DNA of 64,000 bases from an uncultured Clostridia bacterium (GCA_944382845.1 CALWNN010000015.1:1-64000); one strand, 5' to 3'. Shown: positions 1-7,355, numbered from the stretch's first letter. Notes: generated by a model not told the origin, from the sequence alone. Numbers and translations: made by a program.

Positions 1-412
1 GGAAGGACTATTGCTGTTTACAAATGACGGTAAATTTGCAAATGATATAATGCACCCATCAAGACATATTTCAAAAACTTATCGTGTTACGGTTCGCCCT
101 GATATCAATGACGAACAGCTTGTTTCCCTTTCTGAGGGAATTGTGATAGATGGTAAAAAAACGCTGCCGTGTATAGTTAATGTTCTTGATAAGCAGCCAA
201 ACAGGGTTGTTCTACAGATGGTTATAAAAGAGGGAAGAAACCGTCAGATAAGAAAAATGTGCGAAGCTGTAGGCCTTGAAGTTGCAAGGCTTAAAAGAAC
301 TGCTATCGGGCCTTTGAAACTGGGAATGTTAAAGCCTGGCGATTACAGAGAACTTAGCGCAGATGAACTCAGAGCAATAAGAAATGCGATTTCAAAACAA
401 GGCAGGGATTAA
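1..412 (+). CDS. rluB: Pseudouridine synthase, RluB/RsuA family (3' part only)
   Basis: The window opens inside this gene, so only the C-terminal ~136 residues are visible; the frame is open to base 2. The first visible residues, EGLLLFTNDG, are the block that follows the catalytic Asp of the RsuA/RluB/RluE/RluF family, and the segment KEGRNRQIRKMCEAVG is the family's C-terminal signature. These enzymes isomerise a specific uridine in rRNA, RluB acting on 23S rRNA. The S4 RNA-binding domain and catalytic Asp lie upstream of the window. The family call is firm, while RluB rather than another member is inference. The stop codon is 2 nt from the next gene, so the two are probably co-transcribed. 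Confidence 0.85.
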   Translation, partial: EGLLLFTNDGKFANDIMHPSRHISKTYRVTVRPDINDEQLVSLSEGIVIDGKKTLPCIVNVLDKQPNRVVLQMVIKEGRNRQIRKMCEAVGLEVARLKRTAIGPLKLGMLKPGDYRELSADELRAIRNAISKQGRD

Positions 413-414
413 CG

Positions 415-789
415 GTGCTACAGATCCTACAGACAAAAAACATTGAAAATTATTCGGAAATTATAAAACGGCTTGGACTTGAAAATAAAAATGCTAACGT
501 AGTTGAAGCAGTTGATAAGGACGAAATTTTCGGAACAGGAATTTATTTGATTGAAAAAGATAAGGTAGTAATTTATTTTATAGACTCAAAGGGCGATCTT
601 TATCTTTATGACGGTATTGTAAGAAGTATACTTTTTCTTGCGGTTTTAAAAGATATTGATAAAGCTGAGTTTGAAATTGACGATAAAACCGATCTTATAA
701 AGCTTGGTTTTGTGCAAAAAAATAGTAATTGCTTAAACGATTTGAAAGAATTTATGTCCAAATGTAAAAGTTGCGGAAAGAAATTATAA
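415..789 (+). CDS. Small hypothetical protein, GNAT-like
   Basis: This is a 124-residue protein starting at GTG, with a GGCAGGGA ribosome site inside the end of the preceding gene and only 2 nt between them, so it is translationally linked to the pseudouridine synthase. It is acidic and lysine-rich, with an alternating beta/helix pattern (IYLIEKDKVVIYFI, then SILFLAVLKD) resembling the core of a reduced GNAT acetyltransferase fold, although no acetyl-CoA loop can be recognised. The tail ends with CKSCGKKL, a CxxC pair plus one more nearby Cys, which could bind metal. I do not recognise a specific function. The coding call rests on position, ribosome site and frame length. Confidence 0.6.
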   Translation: MLQILQTKNIENYSEIIKRLGLENKNANVVEAVDKDEIFGTGIYLIEKDKVVIYFIDSKGDLYLYDGIVRSILFLAVLKDIDKAEFEIDDKTDLIKLGFVQKNSNCLNDLKEFMSKCKSCGKKL

Positions 790-794
790 TCGAC

Positions 795-823
795 TTGTGT
801 TTTTAAAAGAAATGTTGTATAAT
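795..823 (+). promoter_or_regulatory. Predicted sigma-A promoter of the transcarboxylase genes
   Basis: TTGTGT and TATAAT are separated by 17 bp and lie 110 nt before the start codon of the carboxyltransferase gene. The same TTGTGT -35 variant occurs before the Gls24 gene at 51457. This is a prediction from the hexamers only. Confidence 0.6.
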
Positions 824-933
824 AAATTTGTGTATAATTTTCTTTTTGCAATATAAAAGAGCGATTTTTAATTGTTATTAAAGACCTTACCGCTTTAGCG
901 TAACGGTTCAGATATTTGAATGGAGGATACTGT

Positions 934-2316
934 ATGTCAGATTCAATCTCAAAACTTGCATCACTCAAGTGTGAAATCAAGGCAGCTGCTCCTGCAAGAG
1001 AAAGACTGGCATATCTGTTTGACGAAGGCGCTTATACAGAGCTTAACGCATATGCGAAAGTAAACGACTCTGTAACAGGCGTTGTTACCGCATACGGATA
1101 TGTAGACGGAAACCCCGTTTATGCTTTTTCACAGGATATAACTGTTAAAAACGGCGCAATGACCGGCGCTTCGGCAAAGAAGATAGTTAAAATACTTGAT
1201 CTTGCCGCAAAAACCGGCGTTCCTGTTGTTGGAATTTATGATTCCTTCGGCGCTGATCTTAACGACCCTATGGACGCACTTAATGCCTATGGCGAGCTTC
1301 TTATGTGGGTAAATAATCTTTCGGGCGTTGTTCCTCAGATATCAATAGTATGCGGAACTTGTGCCGGCGCCGCTGCAATAATGGCTCAGTCAGCTGATTT
1401 TGTAATTATGACAGAAAAGGCAGAAATGTTTGTTACACCAAATACCTCTGTAAAGAATCTTGCAGAAAACTCAGCTTGTGCAGGAACAGCATGTGCCGTA
1501 TGTGCTGATGATATAAGCTCGGTGGAAAAGGCAAAAGCTATTCTTGCCAAGCTTCCTCAGAATAATATTTCTCCTATACCAATGTACGAATTTGATATGC
1601 CTTCAACAGTAAATGTTAAGGACGCAGAAAACTGTGCAAAAACTATCTGCGATGAAAATAGTATTGTTGAAGTTTATGAAAAGTACGGAAAAGCTTCATA
1701 TACCGCTCTTGGTTCTGTAGGCGGTGCAACTGTTGGTGTTGTTGCAACAAATAAGACCGCAGATAAACTTACTTCCGATGACTGTTCAAAGATCGCAAGA
1801 TTTGTAAGAACTTGCGATGCATTTACAATTCCCGTTGTTACATTTGTAGATACAGAAGGCTTTGAGACTTCAGACGAAGCTGAAATACAGGGTGCTGTCA
1901 AGGATATGACAGTTCTTGCTCACGCTTACGCAGAAGCAACCACCATCAAGCTTGCTGTTATATCAGGAAAAGCTTACGGACCCGCTTATATTGCTCTTGC
2001 AGGAAAGTGTGCTAACGCTGATATAACTTTTGCTCTTGCTAATGCCGTAATCTCTCCTCTTGCGCCTGTTACTGCTGTTGAATTTCTTTCACATGATAAA
2101 CTAAAGGGAACAGAGGATGTTGAAAAGGCAAGAAAGGTTCTTGCCGACGAGTACGCTGAGAGTGAAGCTTCTGCTTTTGTTGCTGCTGCTAAAAACGCAG
2201 TCGACGATATCGTTACAGCTGATGAACTCAGACAGTCAATCACAAACGCTATTGAAATAATGGCAGGCAAGAGAATATCCAAGCTTCCAAAGAAGCACGG
2301 CAATATGCCGCTTTAA
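934..2316 (+). CDS. Divergent acyl-CoA carboxyltransferase (MmdA/12S-like subunit)
   Basis: This 460-residue protein of the carboxyl transferase family (PF01039 type) is built of two crotonase-like halves. The family moves a carboxyl group between carboxybiotin and an acyl-CoA such as propionyl- or acetyl-CoA. Recognisable blocks are ARERLAYLFDEGAYTEL near the N-terminus, GYVDGNPVYAFSQDITV, and AYAEATTIKLAVISGKAYG in the second half. The ATG at 934 follows TGGAGGAT, whereas an in-frame TTG at 916 lies upstream of that site and was not chosen. At 460 residues it is shorter than the usual 510-525. The normally conserved DSGGARIQEG block reads DSFGADLNDP (about residues 103-112), so substrate binding may differ from classical enzymes. 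The gene is followed at 24 nt by a biotin carrier and then by OadA, which suggests a transcarboxylase or decarboxylase complex. Confidence 0.82.
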   Translation: MSDSISKLASLKCEIKAAAPARERLAYLFDEGAYTELNAYAKVNDSVTGVVTAYGYVDGNPVYAFSQDITVKNGAMTGASAKKIVKILDLAAKTGVPVVGIYDSFGADLNDPMDALNAYGELLMWVNNLSGVVPQISIVCGTCAGAAAIMAQSADFVIMTEKAEMFVTPNTSVKNLAENSACAGTACAVCADDISSVEKAKAILAKLPQNNISPIPMYEFDMPSTVNVKDAENCAKTICDENSIVEVYEKYGKASYTALGSVGGATVGVVATNKTADKLTSDDCSKIARFVRTCDAFTIPVVTFVDTEGFETSDEAEIQGAVKDMTVLAHAYAEATTIKLAVISGKAYGPAYIALAGKCANADITFALANAVISPLAPVTAVEFLSHDKLKGTEDVEKARKVLADEYAESEASAFVAAAKNAVDDIVTADELRQSITNAIEIMAGKRISKLPKKHGNMPL

Positions 2317-2340
2317 TAAAATAAGGAATGGTGATTAGTT

Positions 2341-2760
2341 ATGAAAAGATATAATATTACTGTTAATGGTAAAGTTTATGATGTTGCTGTTGAGGAAGTA
2401 AATGGAGCCGCACCTGCACCCGTTGCCACTGCTCCTGCTGCTTCTGTCTCTCCCGCTGCTCCGGCACCTGTCGCTGAGGCAGCTCCCGCTCCGGCATCTG
2501 TCGCTGAGGCAGCTCCTGCTCCGGCACCTGCCGCTCCTGTTGCCGGAGGAACAGAAGTAACATCTCCTATGCCCGGAACTGTTCTTGATATCAAAGTTAA
2601 TGTTGGCGATATTGTTGAAGTTGGTCAGCCTGTTATAGTTCTTGAAGCAATGAAGATGGAAAACGATATAAACGCTCCTGTTGCAGGTAAAATTGTAAGT
2701 ATAAACACCACTAAGGGATCTTCTGTTGAAACAGGAACACTTCTTGCAGTTATCCAGTAA
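2341..2760 (+). CDS. Biotin carrier protein (biotinyl/lipoyl domain)
   Basis: The protein has 139 residues in three parts: a short N-terminal strand region (residues 1-20), a flexible Ala/Pro/Val-rich linker (about residues 21-70), and a C-terminal biotinyl domain of about 70 residues carrying EAMKMEND. The Lys in this motif, about residue 105, is where biotin is attached. The domain shuttles carboxyl groups between the acyl-CoA carboxyltransferase encoded upstream and the OadA-type subunit encoded downstream, as the 1.3S subunit does in propionibacterial transcarboxylase or the gamma chain in sodium-pumping decarboxylases. The linker is encoded partly by a 30-bp tandem repeat at 2458-2535. 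The ATG is preceded by GGAATGGTGATTAGTT. Confidence 0.93.
   Translation: MKRYNITVNGKVYDVAVEEVNGAAPAPVATAPAASVSPAAPAPVAEAAPAPASVAEAAPAPAPAAPVAGGTEVTSPMPGTVLDIKVNVGDIVEVGQPVIVLEAMKMENDINAPVAGKIVSINTTKGSSVETGTLLAVIQ
2458..2535 (+). repeat. 30-bp tandem repeat coding for the Ala/Pro linker
   Basis: About 2.6 units of a 30-bp sequence beginning GCTCCGGCACCTGTCGCTGA follow one another in frame and encode APAPVAEAA-type decapeptides. Units 1 and 2 differ at only a few positions, so they arose by recent duplication. The copy number may vary between strains, altering the reach of the biotinyl domain without breaking the frame. Confidence 0.85.
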
Positions 2761-2761
2761 T

Positions 2762-3059
2762 TATAACCAAGTCGCCGATGTCCCCCTGCCCAAACGGTAG
2801 GTTCTCCTCCTATAGGAGGATCCGCCTACTATTTGAGGCGAGTTCCATTCAGTCTTTCAGTGGGGGTGATACCCCCAAGTTGTTTTTAACAAAGATATAA
2901 ACAACTATTGAAATCCCTGAGGAGCAAAGCTCCCATCTGCAGCTTGCTGCAGTCAGCGACAGGTTGCTTTTCGTCACAGCGTGATTAAGCCTGTCTGCTG
3001 ACAATCAGACATCTCTGTCGACAATCTGACTTTATTATCACGCTTTGCTCCGATTTAAA
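2762..3059 (+). repeat. Modular intergenic repeat, copy A
   Basis: This is the longest of five related intergenic elements (298 bp). The left end TATAACCAAGTCGCCGAT begins 2 nt after the stop of the biotin carrier gene, and the right end TTTGCTCCGATTTAAA finishes 21 nt before oadA. Between them are hairpins: TCCTCCTATAGGAGGA, GGGGGTGATACCCCC, AGTTGTTT with AAACAACT, GGAGCAAAGCTCC, and CTGCAGCTTGCTGCAG. Near the 3' side CGTGAT can pair with ATCACG. The tandem 19-bp module of copies B and C is replaced here by diverged CAGACA-type repeats. No ORF and no U-tract after any hairpin was seen, so it is neither a gene nor a simple terminator. Confidence 0.88.
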
Positions 3060-3080
3060 CTATTGAAAGGTGATGTTATA

Positions 3081-4478
3081 ATGGCTAAACTTAAAATAAC
3101 CGAAACAGTCCTCCGTGACGCTCATCAGTCACTTATTGCAACAAGAATGCCAATTGAAGATATGCTTCCCGCTCTTCCTTTAATGGATAAGATAGGTTTC
3201 TATTCAGCTGAGGTGTGGGGCGGAGCTACCTTTGACGCCTGCCTCAGATTTCTTGACGAGGACCCATGGGAAAGACTTCGTACAATAAGAAAAGAAATGC
3301 CAAATACAAAGCTTCAGATGCTTTTCAGAGGACAGAATATGCTTGGCTACCGTCATTATGCTGACGACCTTGTTGAGTATTTTGTTCAGAAATCTGTTGC
3401 TAACGGTATTGATATAATAAGAATTTTTGACGCTCTTAATGACATAAGAAACCTTGAGACTTCTATTAAAGCTGCAAAAAAGGAAGGGGCACACGCTCAG
3501 GTAGCTATTTCCTACACACTTGGAGAAGTTTTTACTCACAAGTATTACATGGAATACGCAAAGACAATTGAAAACGCAGGCGCAGATTCAATTTGTATTA
3601 AGGATATGGCTGCTCTCCTTACACCATATGAGGCAGAAACACTTGTAAAGGATCTTAAATCTGTTGTTAAAATTCCGATCCAGCTTCATACTCATTACAC
3701 ATCAGGGCTTGCTTCAATGTGTATAATTAAGGCTGTTGAAGCAGGGGTTGACGTTGTTGATACTGCAATGTCGCCTCTTGCTCTGGGAACATCTCATGCG
3801 CCTACTGAGTCTGTTGTTGCCGCTTTTCAGGGAACAGAGTACGACACCGGTCTTGACCTCAAGGCACTTACTGAAATAAGAGAATATTTTATGGGTCTCA
3901 GACAGAAGTATATCGACAGCGGACTTCTTGACCCCAAAATGCTTGCAACAGACGCTAATGCTCTTATTTATCAGGTTCCCGGCGGAATGCTTTCAAACCT
4001 TCTATCACAGCTCAAGCAGGCGGGAAAAGCAGACCAGCTCAATGAAGTTTTGCAGGAAGTTCCGAGGGTTCGTAAGGATTCAGGCTATCCTCCTCTTGTT
4101 ACACCGACTTCACAAATCGTTGGTACTCAGGCAGTTTTCAACATAATCATGGGCGAAAGATATAAGACTGTTACAAAGGAATTTAAGGGACTTGTCAGAG
4201 GCGAATATGGAAAGACTCCTGTTGAGATAGATCCTGAGTTCCAGAAGAAGATCATCGGAAACGAAGAGCCTATTACCTGCCGTCCTGCCGACCTTCTCAA
4301 GCCTGAACTTGAAGAAATGAAAAAGGAATGTGCAGAGTGGATAGAGCAGGAAGAGGACGTTCTTAGCTACGCAATGTTCCCAAAGGTTGCACCTAAGTTT
4401 TTTGAAGAAAGAAGAAACAAGAAGTACGGAATCGATGGAGCTCATTCCGACGCAGAAAATAAGGTTCACCCTGTTTGA
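3081..4478 (+). CDS. oadA: Oxaloacetate decarboxylase alpha / pyruvate carboxyltransferase (5S-like) subunit
   Basis: This 465-residue protein has an HMGL-like TIM-barrel carboxyltransferase domain followed by the PYC_OADA conserved domain. TVLRDAHQS (about residues 9-17) supplies the metal-ligand Asp, HTHYT (about 202-206) the two His ligands, and the Lys in IKDMAAL (about 173) is the residue carboxylated in this family. It transfers CO2 between oxaloacetate/pyruvate and biotin. Unlike many OadA proteins it ends without a biotinyl domain, which is encoded separately upstream. The start at 3081 follows GAAAGGTG; an in-frame TTG at 3045 lies inside repeat copy A and is rejected. No membrane beta subunit (OadB) is present in the window, so a soluble transcarboxylase is more likely than a sodium pump. 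Confidence 0.93.
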   Translation: MAKLKITETVLRDAHQSLIATRMPIEDMLPALPLMDKIGFYSAEVWGGATFDACLRFLDEDPWERLRTIRKEMPNTKLQMLFRGQNMLGYRHYADDLVEYFVQKSVANGIDIIRIFDALNDIRNLETSIKAAKKEGAHAQVAISYTLGEVFTHKYYMEYAKTIENAGADSICIKDMAALLTPYEAETLVKDLKSVVKIPIQLHTHYTSGLASMCIIKAVEAGVDVVDTAMSPLALGTSHAPTESVVAAFQGTEYDTGLDLKALTEIREYFMGLRQKYIDSGLLDPKMLATDANALIYQVPGGMLSNLLSQLKQAGKADQLNEVLQEVPRVRKDSGYPPLVTPTSQIVGTQAVFNIIMGERYKTVTKEFKGLVRGEYGKTPVEIDPEFQKKIIGNEEPITCRPADLLKPELEEMKKECAEWIEQEEDVLSYAMFPKVAPKFFEERRNKKYGIDGAHSDAENKVHPV

Positions 4479-4500
4479 TTAAATAGACGGCATAAAATGA

Positions 4501-4527
4501 CCCCTTCCGGTTTTCGGAAGGGGTTTT
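4501..4527 (+). terminator. Intrinsic terminator after oadA
   Basis: CCCCTTCCG and CGGAAGGGG form a 9-bp GC-rich stem with a short loop, followed by TTTT. It lies 22 nt after the oadA stop and closes the transcarboxylase transcript facing the convergent TSCPD gene. Confidence 0.9.
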
Positions 4528-4542
4528 ACTTATAAATTTAAA

Positions 4543-4785
4543 TTATAATGCATTTTTGAGAGCCTGTGCAAGCTGGTCGGGGCAGGAGGTATTTTTAAAT
4601 CCGCATTTTGTGCCTTCAAGCTTATCGATAATGTCTTCAACCTTCATTCCTTTTACAAGCTTAGAAATTCCTTTCAGATTTCCGTTGCAGCCGCCGATAA
4701 ATTCAACGTCCACAACTCGTCCATCCTCTACTTCTACGTTTATCTGCTTTGAACATGTTCCTTTTGTTTGATAATTAATAGTCAT
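4543..4785 (-). CDS. TSCPD domain protein (TIGR03905 type)
   Basis: This is an 80-residue protein with conserved Cys-containing blocks: GTCSKQI near the N-terminus, FIGGCNGNLKGIS in the middle, and GTKCGFKNTSCPDQLA near the end, which contains the TSCPD signature. The same domain occurs at the C-terminus of some class II ribonucleotide reductases, and free-standing copies are common in Clostridia with unknown function. Four cysteines suggest metal binding or redox activity. The start ATG is preceded by GGAAG. It lies downstream of the malic enzyme on the same strand, with repeat copy B filling the gap, and is convergent with oadA. Confidence 0.88.
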   Translation of the reverse strand: MTINYQTKGTCSKQINVEVEDGRVVDVEFIGGCNGNLKGISKLVKGMKVEDIIDKLEGTKCGFKNTSCPDQLAQALKNAL

Positions 4786-4810
4786 TTTTATACTTCCTTT
4801 TTTAATTTTT

Positions 4811-5080
4811 ATTTAAATCGGAGCAAAGCGTTGATAATTACATCTCTTTCAGAGCTAAACATCTCTTTCAGAGCTAAACATCTCTTTCAGAGCTGTTGCT
4901 TAATCACGTTGTGACGAAAAGCAGCCTGTCGCTGACTGCAGCAGGGTGCAGATGGGAGCTTTGCTCCTCAGTTTTTCAGTGGAAGATTTAGATCCCCATT
5001 GAAAAACTGAATGGAACCCGCCTTATAGGAGGCAGACCTGCTGAATAATCAGCAGGGAGATATCGGCGATTTGGTTATAT
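4811..5080 (-). repeat. Modular intergenic repeat, copy B, with three 19-bp tandem units
   Basis: Read on the minus strand, the left end ATATAACCAAATCGCCGAT supplies the last Ile codon and TAA stop of the malic enzyme, and the right end TTTGCTCCGATTTAAAT finishes 25 nt before the TSCPD gene. Internal modules in order are CTGCTGATTATTCAGCAG (hairpin), CCTCCTATAAGG, TTTTTCAATGG with CCACTGAAAAA (hairpin arms), GGAGCAAAGCTCC (hairpin), a diverged CTGCA-rich module, and three consecutive copies of AGCTCTGAAAGAGATGTTT at about 4840-4895. The module order matches copy C almost throughout. Confidence 0.88.
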
Positions 5081-6247
5081 TTTTGCAACTCCGCTTTCTC
5101 TTGCAGCCTTAGCAACAGCGTCAGCCACAGCCTCAGGAACAGCCCTGTCAAAAGCGTTCGGCAATATAAAGTCACGGCTCAGCTTATCAGCTGGAACGCA
5201 TCCTGCAATAGCTTTTGCGGCAGCAAGCTTCATTTCCTCGTTGATGTCCTTTGCTCTTACAGCAAGCGCACCCTTGAATATTCCCGGAAAAGCAATGACA
5301 TTGTTTATCTGGTTAGGGAAGTCGCTTCTTCCCGTTCCGACAATGTAAGCGCCTGCTTCTTTTGCTTTATCAGGCATGATTTCGGGAGTAGGATTTGCCA
5401 TTGCAAATATTATTGGCTTGTCAGCCATAGATTTAATCATTTCTTCGGTAACAAGTCCCGGCTTTGATACTCCAACAAAAGCGTCAGATCCTTTTAAAGC
5501 GTCAGCAAGACCTCCTCTGATCTTGTTTTTGTTTGTTACCTTTGCAATTTCAGCGTGAGCCATGTTTGTAAACTCATCTCCATCGCAGATTATTCCGTTG
5601 ATATCAACCATAATGAGATTGCCGATATTAAGGGATAAAAGAAGTTTGCCTATTGCAATTCCGGCAGCTCCGGCGCCATTTATAACAAGGGTAAGTTCTT
5701 CAAGTTTCTTTCCGGCTACCTTGCAGGCGTTCATAAGAGCAGCACCGACTACAATTGCAGTTCCGTGCTGATCATCGTGAAATACGGGAATGTCAACCCT
5801 CTCTTTGAGCTTTCTTTCAATTTCAAAGCATCTGGGAGCGGCAATGTCCTCAAGATTTATTCCGCCAAAGCTGTCGGAAATAAGTTCGATCGTTCTGACA
5901 ATTTCATCTGTGTCTTTAGACTTTACACAAAGTGGAAATGCGTCAACTCCGGCAAATTCCTTGAAAAGTGCGCATTTTCCTTCCATAACAGGCATTCCTG
6001 CAAGCCCTCCGATATCACCGAGACCAAGAACGGCCGTTCCGTCGGTTATAACTGCCACAAGGTTAGAACGCCTGGTAAGCTCGTAAGAAAGCTCAGGATC
6101 CTTTTGGATTTCAAGACAAGGTTGGGCAACCCCCGGCGTGTAGGCAAGACTCAATGATTTTGCATCGTCAATATGTACCCTTGACACAACTTCGATCTTT
6201 CCATTCCATTCTTTGTGCTTTTCAAGTGATTTCTGCATAATGTCCAT
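5075..6247 (-). CDS. Malic enzyme (oxidative decarboxylation of malate)
   Basis: A 390-residue short-form malic enzyme converts malate to pyruvate and CO2 with reduction of NAD(P). It shows the N-terminal catalytic block YTPGVAQPCLEI, the metal/substrate block FHDDQHGTAIVV, the dinucleotide-binding INGAGAAGIAI, and AMANPTPEI. The coenzyme preference cannot be read with confidence. The start ATG at 6247 is followed by a second in-frame ATG at 6238. The only strong ribosome site, GAGAGGAGGA at 6284-6293, is about 37 nt upstream and is separated from the start by a 10-bp hairpin. The final codons lie in repeat copy B. Together with the facing transcarboxylase genes it forms a pyruvate/malate/oxaloacetate neighbourhood. 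Confidence 0.93.
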   Translation of the reverse strand: MDIMQKSLEKHKEWNGKIEVVSRVHIDDAKSLSLAYTPGVAQPCLEIQKDPELSYELTRRSNLVAVITDGTAVLGLGDIGGLAGMPVMEGKCALFKEFAGVDAFPLCVKSKDTDEIVRTIELISDSFGGINLEDIAAPRCFEIERKLKERVDIPVFHDDQHGTAIVVGAALMNACKVAGKKLEELTLVINGAGAAGIAIGKLLLSLNIGNLIMVDINGIICDGDEFTNMAHAEIAKVTNKNKIRGGLADALKGSDAFVGVSKPGLVTEEMIKSMADKPIIFAMANPTPEIMPDKAKEAGAYIVGTGRSDFPNQINNVIAFPGIFKGALAVRAKDINEEMKLAAAKAIAGCVPADKLSRDFILPNAFDRAVPEAVADAVAKAARESGVAKI

Positions 6248-6257
6248 AACAAAGTCT

Positions 6258-6282
6258 ATGCCCTTTGATAAACAAAAGGCAT
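6258..6282 (-). promoter_or_regulatory. Hairpin between ribosome site and start of malic enzyme
   Basis: On the minus strand ATGCCTTTTG and CAAAGGGCAT form a 10-bp stem (one G-T pair) with a TTTAT loop. It sits between GAGAGGAGGA and the ATG at 6247. Folding it would reduce the ribosome site to start distance from about 37 to about 12 nt. The 5' arm begins with an out-of-frame ATG that opens an eight-codon ORF (MPFVYQRA) ending at 6256. Confidence 0.6.
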
Positions 6283-6317
6283 ATCCTCCTCTCTGAAATT
6301 TTAATATGAAATATATC

Positions 6318-7163
6318 TTATTTGTGCGCCTTTTGAGCAATAAGGCTTGTAAGACGCTTTAAATTCTCTTCATCAGTGGTATTGCTTCCAATATGAGTTG
6401 CAACCTGATTGTAAAGCCCATGGAAGTCGGAACCTCCTGTGATGATAAGGTTGTACTTTTTAGCGATTTCTATAAGCTTGTTTATTTTTTCCTCACTGTC
6501 CGCTGTATAATGATAGATCTCAACCCCATCTACCTTTCCGGTCTGGGCAAGTTCTTCCAGAAGTTCAAGATTGTCAAACATATATGGGTGAGCCATAACC
6601 GCAACTCCTTTTGAGGAGTGGATTAGATCGCATACAAAGTGAACATCGGGATACTCTCTTGTAACAATGCAGCTTCCGTGCTCACGGTTAAAAAGCTTAT
6701 CATTGACTTCCCCGTATAACTCTGTTGCATAACCGTAATTTACAAGGGCTCTCATAATGTGCTGCTTGTATATGCTCTTGCTTCCTTTAGTGTACTTAAG
6801 AACCGCGTCGGTAGTGATAGGGTAAAGCTTTGTTACATTGTTTATCATGTCAATAGCTGAAGCCTTTCTTATTTCGCAGGATTTCAAACAAAGGCCCTCA
6901 AGTCGTTCAGGCTTGTGTGGGGCATAGCAAAGAATATGCACTCTTGTATTTTTCTTTTTGTCCCATGCTGAAAGCTCAACCGCAGGAATAATATTCACCT
7001 CATAGCGCTGACCGAGAACCTGCGCCCTGCTTGAAGATGAAAGCGTATCGTGGTCGGTAATTGCAAGATAGTCAAGTCCCATTCTTTTAGCCTGAACTAT
7101 AACTTCCTCGATGCCAAGTGATCCATCGGATAACGTGGTGTGACAGTGTAGGTCGCCAATCAT
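6318..7163 (-). CDS. PHP-domain metal-dependent phosphoesterase
   Basis: This 281-residue PHP-domain protein shows the metal-binding blocks DLHCHTTLSDG (residues 4-14) and ITDHDT (about 35-40), then AVELSA, and a C-terminal GGSDFHG. The single-domain family includes E. coli RNase AM (TrpH/YciV), which acts on short RNAs and 3',5'-bisphosphonucleotides, and histidinol-phosphatase-like enzymes. The length and motif spacing fit the TrpH/YciV branch, though the substrate is inferred. The start follows GAAAGGAAAG. It is immediately upstream of the malic enzyme on the same strand, so both may be on one transcript. Confidence 0.87.
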   Translation of the reverse strand: MIGDLHCHTTLSDGSLGIEEVIVQAKRMGLDYLAITDHDTLSSSSRAQVLGQRYEVNIIPAVELSAWDKKKNTRVHILCYAPHKPERLEGLCLKSCEIRKASAIDMINNVTKLYPITTDAVLKYTKGSKSIYKQHIMRALVNYGYATELYGEVNDKLFNREHGSCIVTREYPDVHFVCDLIHSSKGVAVMAHPYMFDNLELLEELAQTGKVDGVEIYHYTADSEEKINKLIEIAKKYNLIITGGSDFHGLYNQVATHIGSNTTDEENLKRLTSLIAQKAHK

Positions 7164-7231
7164 AAAATACTTTCCTTTCGTCTTTCGTATAGTGTTGTTA
7201 TAGAAAACCCGTCTAAAAAATCTCTATGCAA

Positions 7232-7258
7232 TTGACTATGCAGATTATTCACAGTCAA
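7232..7258. repeat. Imperfect inverted repeat upstream of the PHP gene
   Basis: TTGACTATG and CACAGTCAA form 9-bp arms with one mismatch around a 9-nt centre, about 70 nt before the PHP start codon. It could be an operator or a transcript hairpin. The surrounding 7164-7355 gap otherwise shows only AT-rich sequence. Confidence 0.4.
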
Positions 7259-7355
7259 ATAAACGCAGTATTTTTCAAACACTATAACATTATATATTAT
7301 AACAAAAAACTACAGGAAATGCAATAGTATATTCGTAAAATCTATATAAATCTTG

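Noticed and set aside
2458..2535. Repeat in the biotin carrier gene as a member of the intergenic family
   Set aside because: The sequence is unrelated to the intergenic modules and encodes the Ala/Pro linker in frame.
3045..3080. N-terminal extension of oadA from TTG 3045
   Set aside because: The extension lies in the right end of repeat copy A, has no ribosome site, and extends beyond the family's N-terminus; ATG 3081 has GAAAGGTG.
4836..4897. Tandem 19-bp units as a small CRISPR array
   Set aside because: The units follow each other without spacers, and no cas gene is present. They are one module of the intergenic repeat family.
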